Shown here: in pieces, positions 8,238 through 15,303 of the stretch
Layout: each line of letters starts with the position of its first letter
How positions within the stretch are numbered: position 1 is the first letter of the stretch
Assembly (NCBI GenBank): GCA_002405565.1
Contig: DHMB01000115.1
Span: forward strand, 1-30,998
DNA: 30,998 nt
Reading direction: 5' to 3'
DNA from: Clostridiales bacterium UBA4653
Lineage (GTDB): Bacteria > Bacillota > Clostridia > Oscillospirales > CAG-272
Position numbers and translations under genes: made by a program
The notes under the pieces: model-generated
Databases searched by the model: none
The model's input: only the letters and a program-made list of their open reading frames with translations
What the model was told of the DNA's origin: nothing

Positions 8238-8804
8238 ATGAGAATTATTACAGGAACAGCAAGAGGCGTCCGCCTTTCAACTCCGGAGGGAGAGGAAATC
8301 ACCCGCCCGACGACGGAGAAGGTCAAGGAAGCGGTGTTCTCGTCCATACAGTTTGATATTGAGGGGCGCGAGGTGCTCGACCTTTTCGCAGGTTCAGGAC
8401 AGATGGGTCTCGAAGCGCTTTCAAGGGGCGCCGAAAAGTGCACCTTTGTTGACAGCTCCCGCGAAGCGATAAAATTCGTAACGGAAAACGCCCAGAAAAC
8501 CAAGCTCTATAAAAAATCCAACGTGCTCTGTATGGATTACGAAAAATATGCCGTATCCGCTTCCGGAAAGAGCCGTTTTGACATCGTTTTCATCGACCCG
8601 CCTTATGCAAAAAGGCTGCTGCCGTCTGCACTCAAAGCGATTTATGACAACGCTCTCGTAAAAGACACGAGCATTATCATCTGCGAGGACGAACAGGAGG
8701 GGCTTATGGACAATGACGACGTCGCCTCCCGCTATTCCCTTTCAAAGCAGTCGCGCTACGGCAGGGTCATCATATATTATCTTTCCCCGAAGGCGGCAGA
8801 GTGA
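8238..8804 (+). CDS. rsmD: 16S rRNA (guanine(966)-N2)-methyltransferase RsmD
   Basis: A 188-residue Rossmann methyltransferase that methylates G966 of 16S rRNA using SAM. It opens with MRIITGTARGVRL, then RPTTEKVKEAVFSSI. The SAM motif is VLDLFAGSGQMGLEALSRGA and the catalytic motif is DPPY. An AAAGGAG ribosome site precedes the ATG. Its stop overlaps the coaD start by one base (TGATG), a pairing common in Firmicutes, so the two are translationally coupled. Confidence 0.95.
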   Translation: MRIITGTARGVRLSTPEGEEITRPTTEKVKEAVFSSIQFDIEGREVLDLFAGSGQMGLEALSRGAEKCTFVDSSREAIKFVTENAQKTKLYKKSNVLCMDYEKYAVSASGKSRFDIVFIDPPYAKRLLPSALKAIYDNALVKDTSIIICEDEQEGLMDNDDVASRYSLSKQSRYGRVIIYYLSPKAAE

Positions 8805-9274
8805 TGGAATACGGCATAGCTCTGACAGCGGGCACGTTTGACCCGGTTACAAAAGGCCATCTCGATATAATCCGGCGGGCGGCGGATATGTGTGCCGTGC
8901 TGATTGTCGGCATTTTTGAAAATCCGGAAAAAAAGCCGCTTTTCCCTCTCGAAAAAAGGTTTGAGGCGCTCTGCGCGGCAACTATGGATATAGACAACGC
9001 CGTTGTCATAACAAACGACGGTATGCTCTTCGAATACGCAAAGGAAGCGGGGGTTGACGTCATCATAAAGGGCGTGCGCAGCGAAAATGACCGCGCCTAT
9101 GAGCAGAAGCAGGCGGATTTCAACTTTGAGCACAGCGGAATAAAAACAATTCTGCTGGAAGCCGACCCGCAGTACAAAGACGTAAGCTCGACCCTCGTCC
9201 GCAAGCTCATCTCCGAAGGAAAAAACGTTTCGCGTTACGTTCCGGAGGCGGCGCTCTCGGTGCTGAAAGGCTGA
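8804..9274 (+). CDS. coaD: Phosphopantetheine adenylyltransferase
   Basis: CoaD transfers AMP from ATP to 4'-phosphopantetheine, the next-to-last step of CoA synthesis. The 156-residue protein has the nucleotidyltransferase motif GTFDPVTKGHLD (about 10-21), FPLEKR, IIKGVRSENDRAYE and the C-terminal VSSTLVRKLI. The ATG at 8804 is chosen as the family-like start and overlaps the rsmD stop; a GTG one codon upstream is also possible. AAGGCGG lies upstream. A strong hairpin at 9303 closes the operon. Confidence 0.95.
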   Translation: MEYGIALTAGTFDPVTKGHLDIIRRAADMCAVLIVGIFENPEKKPLFPLEKRFEALCAATMDIDNAVVITNDGMLFEYAKEAGVDVIIKGVRSENDRAYEQKQADFNFEHSGIKTILLEADPQYKDVSSTLVRKLISEGKNVSRYVPEAALSVLKG

Positions 9275-9302
9275 AAGCACGCCATATATAATAAATAAGA
9301 AG

Positions 9303-9354
9303 AAAAAACACGCAGAAAATCCGGCCACGGATTATTTTCCCTGCGTGTTTTTTT
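9303..9354 (+). terminator. Terminator after coaD
   Basis: AAAAAACACGCAG (9303-9315) pairs with CTGCGTGTTTTTT (9341-9353), with further partial pairing inside and T runs on the right. The A run on the left means it could also work on the opposite strand. It insulates the dcw promoter at 9375 from coaD transcription. Confidence 0.85.
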
Positions 9355-9374
9355 ATATTTTTTTCAAAAAGCTC

Positions 9375-9403
9375 TTGTATTTTGTCCACGTATCATTTAT
9401 AAT
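9375..9403 (+). promoter_or_regulatory. Sigma-A promoter of the dcw cluster
   Basis: TTGTAT (9375-9380) and a perfect TATAAT (9398-9403) are spaced by 17 bases. The predicted start point near 9410 places the MraZ repeats at about +4 to +30 and leaves a leader of about 90 bases before mraZ. Confidence 0.8.
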
Positions 9404-9413
9404 TAAACCATAA

Positions 9414-9439
9414 AAGTGGCGCGAAGTGGAGCAAAGTGG
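9414..9439 (+). promoter_or_regulatory. MraZ operator: three AAGTGG repeats
   Basis: AAGTGG occurs at 9414-9419, 9424-9429 and 9434-9439, exactly one DNA turn (10 bases) apart. MraZ proteins are known to bind short GTG/TGG direct repeats with about 10-base periodicity before their own operon, and the Mollicute box is reported as AAAGTG-like. The location right after the promoter fits autoregulation. Confidence 0.8.
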
Positions 9440-9442
9440 TGG

Positions 9443-9472
9443 ATTTCCACACTTTCCACAGAGTTATCCACA
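9443..9472 (+). promoter_or_regulatory. DnaA-box-like repeats in mraZ leader
   Basis: TTATCCACA at 9464-9472 is a perfect consensus DnaA box. Two related 9-mers, ATTTCCACA (9443-9451) and CTTTCCACA (9452-9460), each differ from it at two positions and lie in the same orientation. The cluster lies between the MraZ repeats and the mraZ ribosome site. Binding is not proven. The two weaker copies also pair with the last MraZ repeat as a possible RNA hairpin (9433-9455). Confidence 0.5.
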
Positions 9473-9499
9473 TTCCGAAGAAGAAAAGGAGGGCAAAAG

Positions 9500-9919
9500 A
9501 TGTTTTTAGGCGAGTTTATCCACACGACAGACTCCAAGGGCAGAGTTTTCATCCCTGCCAAGTTCCGCGAAGCGCTCGGCGAAACATTCGTCGTCACGCG
9601 CGGTATCGATAACTGCCTCTCCGTTTACCCTCTTTCCGAATGGGAGAAGTTCTCCGCCAGAATCGACGCAATGCCGCTCGTTCAGGCTCGTGACGTCCGC
9701 CGCTTTTTCTATTCCGCCGCTTGCGACACCTCCCTCGATTCTCAGGGACGAGTTCTCATTCCGCAGGTTCTGCGTGATTACGCAAAGCTCGAAAAGGACA
9801 CGGTCGTCATCGGCGTAAACAACTATATAGAAATCTGGTCACAGTCCGCATGGGAAGCAAAGAAGGCCGCAGAGGACATGGCTGACATTCAGAACATAAT
9901 GATAGGGCTGGGCGTCTGA
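9500..9919 (+). CDS. mraZ: Division/cell wall cluster regulator MraZ
   Basis: A 139-residue protein made of two AbrB-like halves, each with the signature D-S-x-G-R (DSKGRVFIPAKFRE near 14-27 and DSQGRVLIPQVLRD near 80-93). MraZ forms ring-shaped oligomers, binds repeats upstream of its own gene and adjusts transcription of the dcw operon. The ATG at 9500 follows AAGGAGGG and gives MFLGEFIHTTD, the normal N-terminus; the in-frame GTG at 9416 lies inside the operator and is unlikely. The stop overlaps the rsmH start by one base. Confidence 0.96.
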   Translation: MFLGEFIHTTDSKGRVFIPAKFREALGETFVVTRGIDNCLSVYPLSEWEKFSARIDAMPLVQARDVRRFFYSAACDTSLDSQGRVLIPQVLRDYAKLEKDTVVIGVNNYIEIWSQSAWEAKKAAEDMADIQNIMIGLGV

Positions 9920-10857
9920 TGGGTGAATTCAATCATTTTTCGGTAATGCTCGGAGAGTGCATAGAAGCGCTGAATATAAAGCCGGACGGAACATACGTTG
10001 ACTGCACGCTCGGTGGCGGAGGTCATTCCGAGCAGATTGCAAAAAGGCTCTCCGGCGGCAGACTCATCTGTATCGACCGCGATGACGACGCAATCGAAGC
10101 CGCAAAAAAACGTCTCGCGCCCTATGCAGACAGAATAACGTTCGTAAAAGACAATTTTTCAAATATAAAAAACATACTCTCGTCGCTCGGAATCGAAAAG
10201 ATCGACGGCGTGATATTCGATCTCGGCGTATCGTCCTATCAGCTCGATACAGCCGAAAGAGGCTTTTCATACAATTCAGACGCTCCCCTTGATATGAGGA
10301 TGGATCGCTCCTCCCCGCTCTCGGCATATGACGTTGTAAACGGTTATCCCGAAAGCGAGCTCCGCCGGATACTTTATGAATACGGCGAGGAGCCGAACGC
10401 GCCGAGGATTGCCCGTGCGATAGTCGAAAAGCGGAGCGAAAAGCCGATAGAAACAACATTCGAGCTTGTCGACGTGATAAAATCCGTCGCTTCAAGAAAA
10501 GCGCTGACAGAGGGTCATCACCCCGCAAAGCAGGCTTTCCAGGCGATAAGAATTGAAGTCAACGGCGAGCTTTCAATAATCGCTCCCGCAATAGAGGACG
10601 CGATCGACTCGCTTGCAAAAGGCGGAAGGATTGCAGTGCTGACGTTCCATTCCCTTGAGGACAGAGCCGTCAAGCAAATATTCGCAAGACTCGAAAAGGG
10701 CTGCACATGCCCTCCGTCGTTCCCCGTCTGCGTTTGCGGGAAGAAGCCGCAGATAAAGACGCTTCAGAGAAAACCCATTCTTCCCTCGGAAGAAGAACTC
10801 AAGCTAAACAGAAGGTCGCACAGCGCAAAGCTCCGTGCAGCCGAGAAAATACAGTAA
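9919..10857 (+). CDS. rsmH: 16S rRNA (cytosine(1402)-N4)-methyltransferase RsmH
   Basis: RsmH (MraW) methylates the N4 of C1402 in the 16S decoding centre. The 312-residue protein shows HFSVMLGECIEAL, the SAM loop DCTLGGGGHSEQIAKRL, then GVIFDLGVSSYQLD, the DMRMD motif, HPAKQAFQAIRIEVN and LTFHSLEDRAVKQ. All are in family order and the length is normal. Its ATG overlaps the mraZ stop, so the two are coupled. It is followed after 26 bases by the ftsL-like gene, the standard dcw order. Confidence 0.97.
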   Translation: MGEFNHFSVMLGECIEALNIKPDGTYVDCTLGGGGHSEQIAKRLSGGRLICIDRDDDAIEAAKKRLAPYADRITFVKDNFSNIKNILSSLGIEKIDGVIFDLGVSSYQLDTAERGFSYNSDAPLDMRMDRSSPLSAYDVVNGYPESELRRILYEYGEEPNAPRIARAIVEKRSEKPIETTFELVDVIKSVASRKALTEGHHPAKQAFQAIRIEVNGELSIIAPAIEDAIDSLAKGGRIAVLTFHSLEDRAVKQIFARLEKGCTCPPSFPVCVCGKKPQIKTLQRKPILPSEEELKLNRRSHSAKLRAAEKIQ

Positions 10858-10883
10858 ACGCATTACGGAAAGGAAGGAAGATT

Positions 10884-11408
10884 ATGAACTCAAGCCAAAA
10901 CCCAAACTCCAAAACTCCAAAAAACTCCTCAAACCATCGTTCTCCCTCCAAAAAGAGTGTCATATCTTCCCTTTCCGATATGTGCGGAGGCGGCGGGGAC
11001 AGATATAACACCGTCAAAGCCAAAAGCCGCACTCCATTCCCGCTCGCGCTTATCATAGGAATGATCATCGCAACGGTTCTCTTCATGTTTATAATATTCT
11101 CCTTCGTTCAGGTTTCGGAGCTCTCTTCCGAGATATCCGCAATGAAGGGCGATATAAAGGATCTGACAGCCGAAGCAAAAACGCTTGAAGGCAGACTCGA
11201 TTATAAGTATACAAAATCCGAAATAGAGTCGACGGCGTCCGGTCTCGGACTTGACTCCTCCCGCAAGACAACCGTTTATTTTGAAAGCGAAGGCTCGGAG
11301 GACGTAAGCGAGGTTATCGAGCCCGAAAGCCAGATTGGCGGCGCGATAGACTCTCTTCTCAGCGCGATTGCAAAGAACTTCGGCAAGATAGTTGAATTTC
11401 TGAACTGA
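10884..11408 (+). CDS. ftsL: FtsL-like bitopic division protein
   Basis: A 174-residue protein with a Ser/Asn/Lys-rich cytoplasmic tail (1-50), one transmembrane helix (about 53-76) and an outside coiled-coil segment (about 78-105, SSEISAMKGDIKDLTAEAKTL), then a low-complexity acidic tail. Sequence similarity is low, as usual for FtsL, but the topology and the position between rsmH and the division PBP are exactly right. FtsL links with DivIC/FtsB and FtsQ to activate FtsW-FtsI. The ATG at 10884 follows AAGGAAGG and is preferred over an in-frame start inside rsmH. The tail after residue 105 is longer than in many FtsL proteins. Confidence 0.7.
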   Translation: MNSSQNPNSKTPKNSSNHRSPSKKSVISSLSDMCGGGGDRYNTVKAKSRTPFPLALIIGMIIATVLFMFIIFSFVQVSELSSEISAMKGDIKDLTAEAKTLEGRLDYKYTKSEIESTASGLGLDSSRKTTVYFESEGSEDVSEVIEPESQIGGAIDSLLSAIAKNFGKIVEFLN

Positions 11409-11413
11409 TTTTT

Positions 11414-11438
11414 GTGCGCCCCCGCCTCGGGGGCGTGC
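11414..11438 (+). other. GC-rich hairpin after ftsL-like gene
   Basis: CGCCCCCG (11417-11424) pairs perfectly with CGGGGGCG (11428-11435) around a CCT loop, extended by G-T wobble pairs. No T run follows directly, so it is a poor intrinsic terminator. It may stall RNA polymerase or protect the 3' end of the upstream message. Confidence 0.5.
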
Positions 11439-11486
11439 ATAATTTCGCACGTCGCAAATATAATGTAATATCGTAATAACTTTTTC

Positions 11487-11523
11487 GAGTAAAGAGAATA
11501 TAATAATGCTCTTTGCTCTTTTT
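11487..11523 (+). terminator. Terminator-like hairpin before ftsI
   Basis: GAGTAAAGAG (11487-11496) pairs with CTCTTTGCTC (11509-11518), one T-G wobble, around a 12-base AT loop, followed by five T (11519-11523). It stands only 24 bases before the ftsI start. The loop also contains TATAAT (11499-11504), but without a clear -35. It could be an attenuator within the dcw operon or the end of the first sub-operon. Confidence 0.55.
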
Positions 11524-11546
11524 AATTATCGGGAAAGGAGAACATA

Positions 11547-13793
11547 TTGCCGATGAAAAGCTCAAAACCGGACTCAATCCTCGGTAAACAAGGCCCGCAG
11601 ATACGCACGCGATCGTTTGTGCTGTTTTCCGCAATTTCTCTCATTGCGGTGATACTCATCGGCAGGCTGTTTTATCTTCAGATAGTAAATTACAAAAAAT
11701 ACCGCGCCGCTGTCATTGAACAGATGATATACGAAACGCCGATCTCCGCCTCCAGAGGCGTGATAACGGACAGAAACGGCGTCGTTCTTGCCACAAATTA
11801 CACGACCGAAAGAATTTTCATCTCCCCTTATGATATCGAAAGCGAGGATGAGCGCGTGCTCATATGCAAGGGGCTATCCGAAATTCTCGGCGTCGATTAC
11901 GACTATGTATACGAGCAGTCGACAAAGACAAAATACAAAGACAGAACGATAAAAAAGAATGTCGACGAGGCGACAGCCGATATAGTCCGCCAATACATAG
12001 CGGATAACGAGCTTGAAAGAAAAATCTGCCTTGCGGAAATGACGACGCGCGTCTACCCCTTCTCAACCCTCGCGAGCCACGTCATCGGCTTCTGCGGCAC
12101 GGACGGCGGCAGTTACGGACTTGAATATTATTACAACAGCGTCCTCTCCGGCGTCAGCGGAAAGATCGTTGCCGCACAGAGCGGAAACATGGGCTCCATG
12201 CCCTATAACTACGAAACCTATATCGACGCCTCAAACGGCGCAAGCCTCGTGACAACGATCGATTACAAAATCCAGAGCATACTTGAAAATTATCTCGAAC
12301 AGGCAGCTGTCGAGTCGGGCTGTAAGTCCCGCGCGCAGGCAATTGCAATGGATCCGTCAACCGGAGAGATACTCGGCATGGCGGTATACCCCAGCTATGA
12401 CCTCAACAATCCCACAACCTTCCCCGAATATTATCAGAAAAAAGCCGAATCCGCAAAGACGGAATACGGCGAAGGAACGGTTGAATATCAGAAGGCGCTT
12501 TCCGCGTTTCTGCTTGAAATGTGGAACAACAAGACGATAACCGAAACATACGAGCCGGGCTCGACTTCAAAAATATTCACAACGTCAATGGCGCTTGAAG
12601 AAAACAAGGCGAAAACGAGCGACACCTTCTATTGCGGCGGCTCATATACCGTCGCCGGATGGAAAATCAAATGCCACAAAACAACCGGTCACGGGCTTGT
12701 GACCTTCTCCCAGGGACTTATGCAGTCATGCAACCCCTGCATGATGATGCTCGCAGAGCGCATAGGCATACCGACGTTCTGCAAATATTTTTCCGCCTTC
12801 GGGCTTGACTGCAAAACGGGAATCGACCTTCCGGGCGAAACCGGCTCGGTTTACAGAAGCGAGGACAATATGTCCATCCTCGACCTCGCGGTTTATTCCT
12901 TCGGTCAGAGATACAACGTAACCGCCATACAGCAGATTTCTGCGGTTGCGGCTGTCGCAAACGGCGGAACCCTCGTCACTCCTCACGTCGTCAAAGCCAT
13001 AAAGGATAACGACGGAAACATAAAAGCAACCTTCGGCACGACGGAAAAACGCCAGGTCATAAGTAAAGAGACAGCGTCGACGATCTCCGCAATACTTGCG
13101 GAAGGCGTTGCGACAAACGGCGGCGCAAAGAACGCATACGTTGCGGGATATTCCGTCGCGGCAAAGACGGGTACATCCGAAAAGGGTACCGTCGGCAACA
13201 AGAGAATAGCGTCAACCGTGGCTTATGCTCCCTCTTATGACCCGAAGATCGTCATTCTGCTGGCGGTCGACGAGCCGACAATCGGCTCTATCTACGGAAG
13301 CACCGTGGCTGCGCCTTACGTTGCGAAAATGCTTGCGGAAATCCTTCCCTATCTCGGCGTTGAACCCGTATATACGGCGGAGGAAATGGCAAAGCTCGAA
13401 GTCTCCGTCAAAAACTATCGCGGACTCTCCCTCGATACGGCGATCAAGAACATAAGCGACGCCGGACTTAAATACGAAATTATCGGCACGGGAAAATCCG
13501 TCATAACGCAGGTTCCCGTTTCGGGAAGCAAAATGTCGCCCGAAAACGGCAAAATCATTCTTTACACAAGCGACGAGGTCGGCTCCGCATATGCAACAGT
13601 CCCTTCCGTCGTCGGGAAGAGCGCGGCGGAAGCAAACAAAATCCTCGCCGACGCTGGCTTCAATATTCATCTGACAGGCGTCACCAGCGGAAGCTCGGCG
13701 GTGGCTGTCGAACAGTCGATTGCGGCGGGCACATCCGCCGAAAAAGGAAGTATAATCACGGTGGATTTCAGAATTACGGACGTCTCCGACTGA
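11547..13793 (+). CDS. ftsI: Division penicillin-binding protein 2 (FtsI/PbpB/SpoVD type) with PASTA domains
   Basis: A 748-residue class B PBP that cross-links septal peptidoglycan. It has a short cytoplasmic tail, a membrane anchor at about 28-48, a PBP dimer domain, and a transpeptidase with the catalytic S339-T-S-K342, S394-C-N and K540-T-G triplets. Two C-terminal PASTA-like repeats follow (about 612-675 and 680-745, the second starting VPSVVGKSAAEAN). TTG 11547 is preferred because AAAGGAG ends six bases upstream; ATG 11553 is two codons later with looser spacing. There is a single such gene here, where Bacillus has both pbpB and spoVD, so vegetative and sporulation roles cannot be told apart. 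Confidence 0.92.
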   Translation: MPMKSSKPDSILGKQGPQIRTRSFVLFSAISLIAVILIGRLFYLQIVNYKKYRAAVIEQMIYETPISASRGVITDRNGVVLATNYTTERIFISPYDIESEDERVLICKGLSEILGVDYDYVYEQSTKTKYKDRTIKKNVDEATADIVRQYIADNELERKICLAEMTTRVYPFSTLASHVIGFCGTDGGSYGLEYYYNSVLSGVSGKIVAAQSGNMGSMPYNYETYIDASNGASLVTTIDYKIQSILENYLEQAAVESGCKSRAQAIAMDPSTGEILGMAVYPSYDLNNPTTFPEYYQKKAESAKTEYGEGTVEYQKALSAFLLEMWNNKTITETYEPGSTSKIFTTSMALEENKAKTSDTFYCGGSYTVAGWKIKCHKTTGHGLVTFSQGLMQSCNPCMMMLAERIGIPTFCKYFSAFGLDCKTGIDLPGETGSVYRSEDNMSILDLAVYSFGQRYNVTAIQQISAVAAVANGGTLVTPHVVKAIKDNDGNIKATFGTTEKRQVISKETASTISAILAEGVATNGGAKNAYVAGYSVAAKTGTSEKGTVGNKRIASTVAYAPSYDPKIVILLAVDEPTIGSIYGSTVAAPYVAKMLAEILPYLGVEPVYTAEEMAKLEVSVKNYRGLSLDTAIKNISDAGLKYEIIGTGKSVITQVPVSGSKMSPENGKIILYTSDEVGSAYATVPSVVGKSAAEANKILADAGFNIHLTGVTSGSSAVAVEQSIAAGTSAEKGSIITVDFRITDVSD

Positions 13794-13804
13794 CAGGTCG
13801 GATT

Positions 13805-13847
13805 CTCCGCGGGAAGTTTGAAGAATATTTCAAAGCATACCGCGGAG
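13805..13847 (+). promoter_or_regulatory. Hairpin covering the murE ribosome site
   Basis: CTCCGCGG (13805-13812) pairs perfectly with CCGCGGAG (13840-13847); an inner stem TTTGAA/TTCAAA (13817-13822 with 13829-13834) closes a six-base loop. The right arm contains most of the CGGAGG Shine-Dalgarno sequence of murE, so folding would mask it. Such a structure may lower or switch murE translation; no ligand-binding motif is recognised. Confidence 0.55.
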
Positions 13848-13858
13848 GTGACCGTAAA

Positions 13859-15301
13859 TTGAAATTATCATCTGTTATATCTGAAAACGAGCTCATATTT
13901 CTGCCGTTTGATGCGGCGGATATCGACGTTATCGGCGTTTGCGCCGATTCAAGAAAGCTCCGTCCGGGCGAGCTTTTCTTCTCTCTTGACGGGGAAAAAG
14001 CCCATATGTTTGACGCCGCCGTGAAGGGCGCTGCCGCCGTCGTTACGGACAGTGCATCGGACGAACGCTTCCCCGTCCCAACAGTGATCGTAAAGGAAGC
14101 AAGAGAGGCTTTCGCGCTCGCCTGCCTTGCCATGTGCGGAAATCCGCAAAAGAAGCTCCGTCTCTGCGCCGTAACAGGCACAAACGGAAAAACGACGGTC
14201 TCCGCAATGCTCTCCGAAATACTTCGCGAGGGCGGCTACAATACGTTTCTGATCGGAACGGAAGGCGCGGGGAGCGGAAGCGATCCAGAGAAAACAGGAT
14301 ATACAACGCCTCCTCCGGATATTCTCGCCCCGCTTCTGAAAAAAGCCGTGGACGAAAAGGCGGACTTTGTGATAATGGAGGCAAGCTCTCATTCGCTCGA
14401 CCAGAAGCGTCTCTTCGGTCTGCGCTTTGAACTCGGAATCTTCACAAATCTCTCGCGCGACCATCTTGACTATCACAAAACACCGGAGTCATACGGCACG
14501 GCAAAGGCAAAGCTGTTTTCGCAATGCCGTCATTCTGTGCTAAATTTTGACGACCCGCACGCCTACGAAATGGCATGGGCGGCAACGGATGAAATCTGGT
14601 ATTATTCGATAAATGATTTTGACTCTGACTTCTTTGCGGACAACATAAAGCAGTCGCAGAGCGGAGTCGGATTCGATTTCTGCTCCGTCGGCATGAGAGA
14701 ACACATCTCTTCCCCGCTCGTCGGAATCCATTCGGTATATAACATGCTCGCGGCGGCTTCTGCGGCGTCCGTGCTCGGGATAAAGGGCAGAATTTCTGCA
14801 AGAGCGCTGAGTCGGTTCTGCGGCGTACCGGGACGGATGGAGAGAATCACGACAAAGAGCGGCGTGACGGTCATAGTCGACTTTGCGCACACGCCGGACG
14901 CCATGAAAAACGTCATCTCCGCGGCAAAACAGTTCACGGCGGGAAAAGTCATAACCGTTTTCGGTTGCGGAGGGGAAAGGGACAAAGGCAAACGCCCCGA
15001 AATGGGAAAGGTCGCCTGCGCGCTTTCGGATAAGGTAATCATCACAAGCGACAATCCCCGCTCGGAAAATCCCGACAAAATACTAAACGATATAGTCGCG
15101 GGCATAAAAGCCTGCGAAAACCGCACAACCGAGCCTGACAGGAAAACAGCAATCGGGCTTGCAATCACGTCAGCCGAAAAGGGCGACACAGTGCTCATTC
15201 TCGGCAAGGGAGCCGAGGAATTCATCACGGCGGGCGGAAAAAAACTCCCCTTCTCCGACAGGGAGACGGCGGAAAACATAATTCTTGAAAAGGGACTTTG
15301 A
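13859..15301 (+). CDS. murE: UDP-MurNAc-L-Ala-D-Glu:meso-diaminopimelate ligase MurE
   Basis: A 480-residue Mur ligase adding the third amino acid to the peptidoglycan stem peptide. The three domains are in order: N-terminal UDP-binding (GVCADSRKLRPGELFFSL), central ATPase with the P-loop VTGTNGKTT (105-113, K111), and a C-terminal domain with TSDNPRSENP. The DNPR motif (398-401) marks meso-diaminopimelate specificity rather than lysine. TTG 13859 is the start, eight bases after CGGAGGTG; no better ATG exists. The ribosome site is inside a hairpin (13805-13847). The stop overlaps the region just before murF. Confidence 0.95.
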   Translation: MKLSSVISENELIFLPFDAADIDVIGVCADSRKLRPGELFFSLDGEKAHMFDAAVKGAAAVVTDSASDERFPVPTVIVKEAREAFALACLAMCGNPQKKLRLCAVTGTNGKTTVSAMLSEILREGGYNTFLIGTEGAGSGSDPEKTGYTTPPPDILAPLLKKAVDEKADFVIMEASSHSLDQKRLFGLRFELGIFTNLSRDHLDYHKTPESYGTAKAKLFSQCRHSVLNFDDPHAYEMAWAATDEIWYYSINDFDSDFFADNIKQSQSGVGFDFCSVGMREHISSPLVGIHSVYNMLAAASAASVLGIKGRISARALSRFCGVPGRMERITTKSGVTVIVDFAHTPDAMKNVISAAKQFTAGKVITVFGCGGERDKGKRPEMGKVACALSDKVIITSDNPRSENPDKILNDIVAGIKACENRTTEPDRKTAIGLAITSAEKGDTVLILGKGAEEFITAGGKKLPFSDRETAENIILEKGL

Positions 15302-15303
15302 AA

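Noticed and set aside
11459..11464. TATAAT as a separate ftsI promoter
   Set aside because: No acceptable -35 lies 16-18 bases upstream; AT-rich leader regions give such matches by chance.
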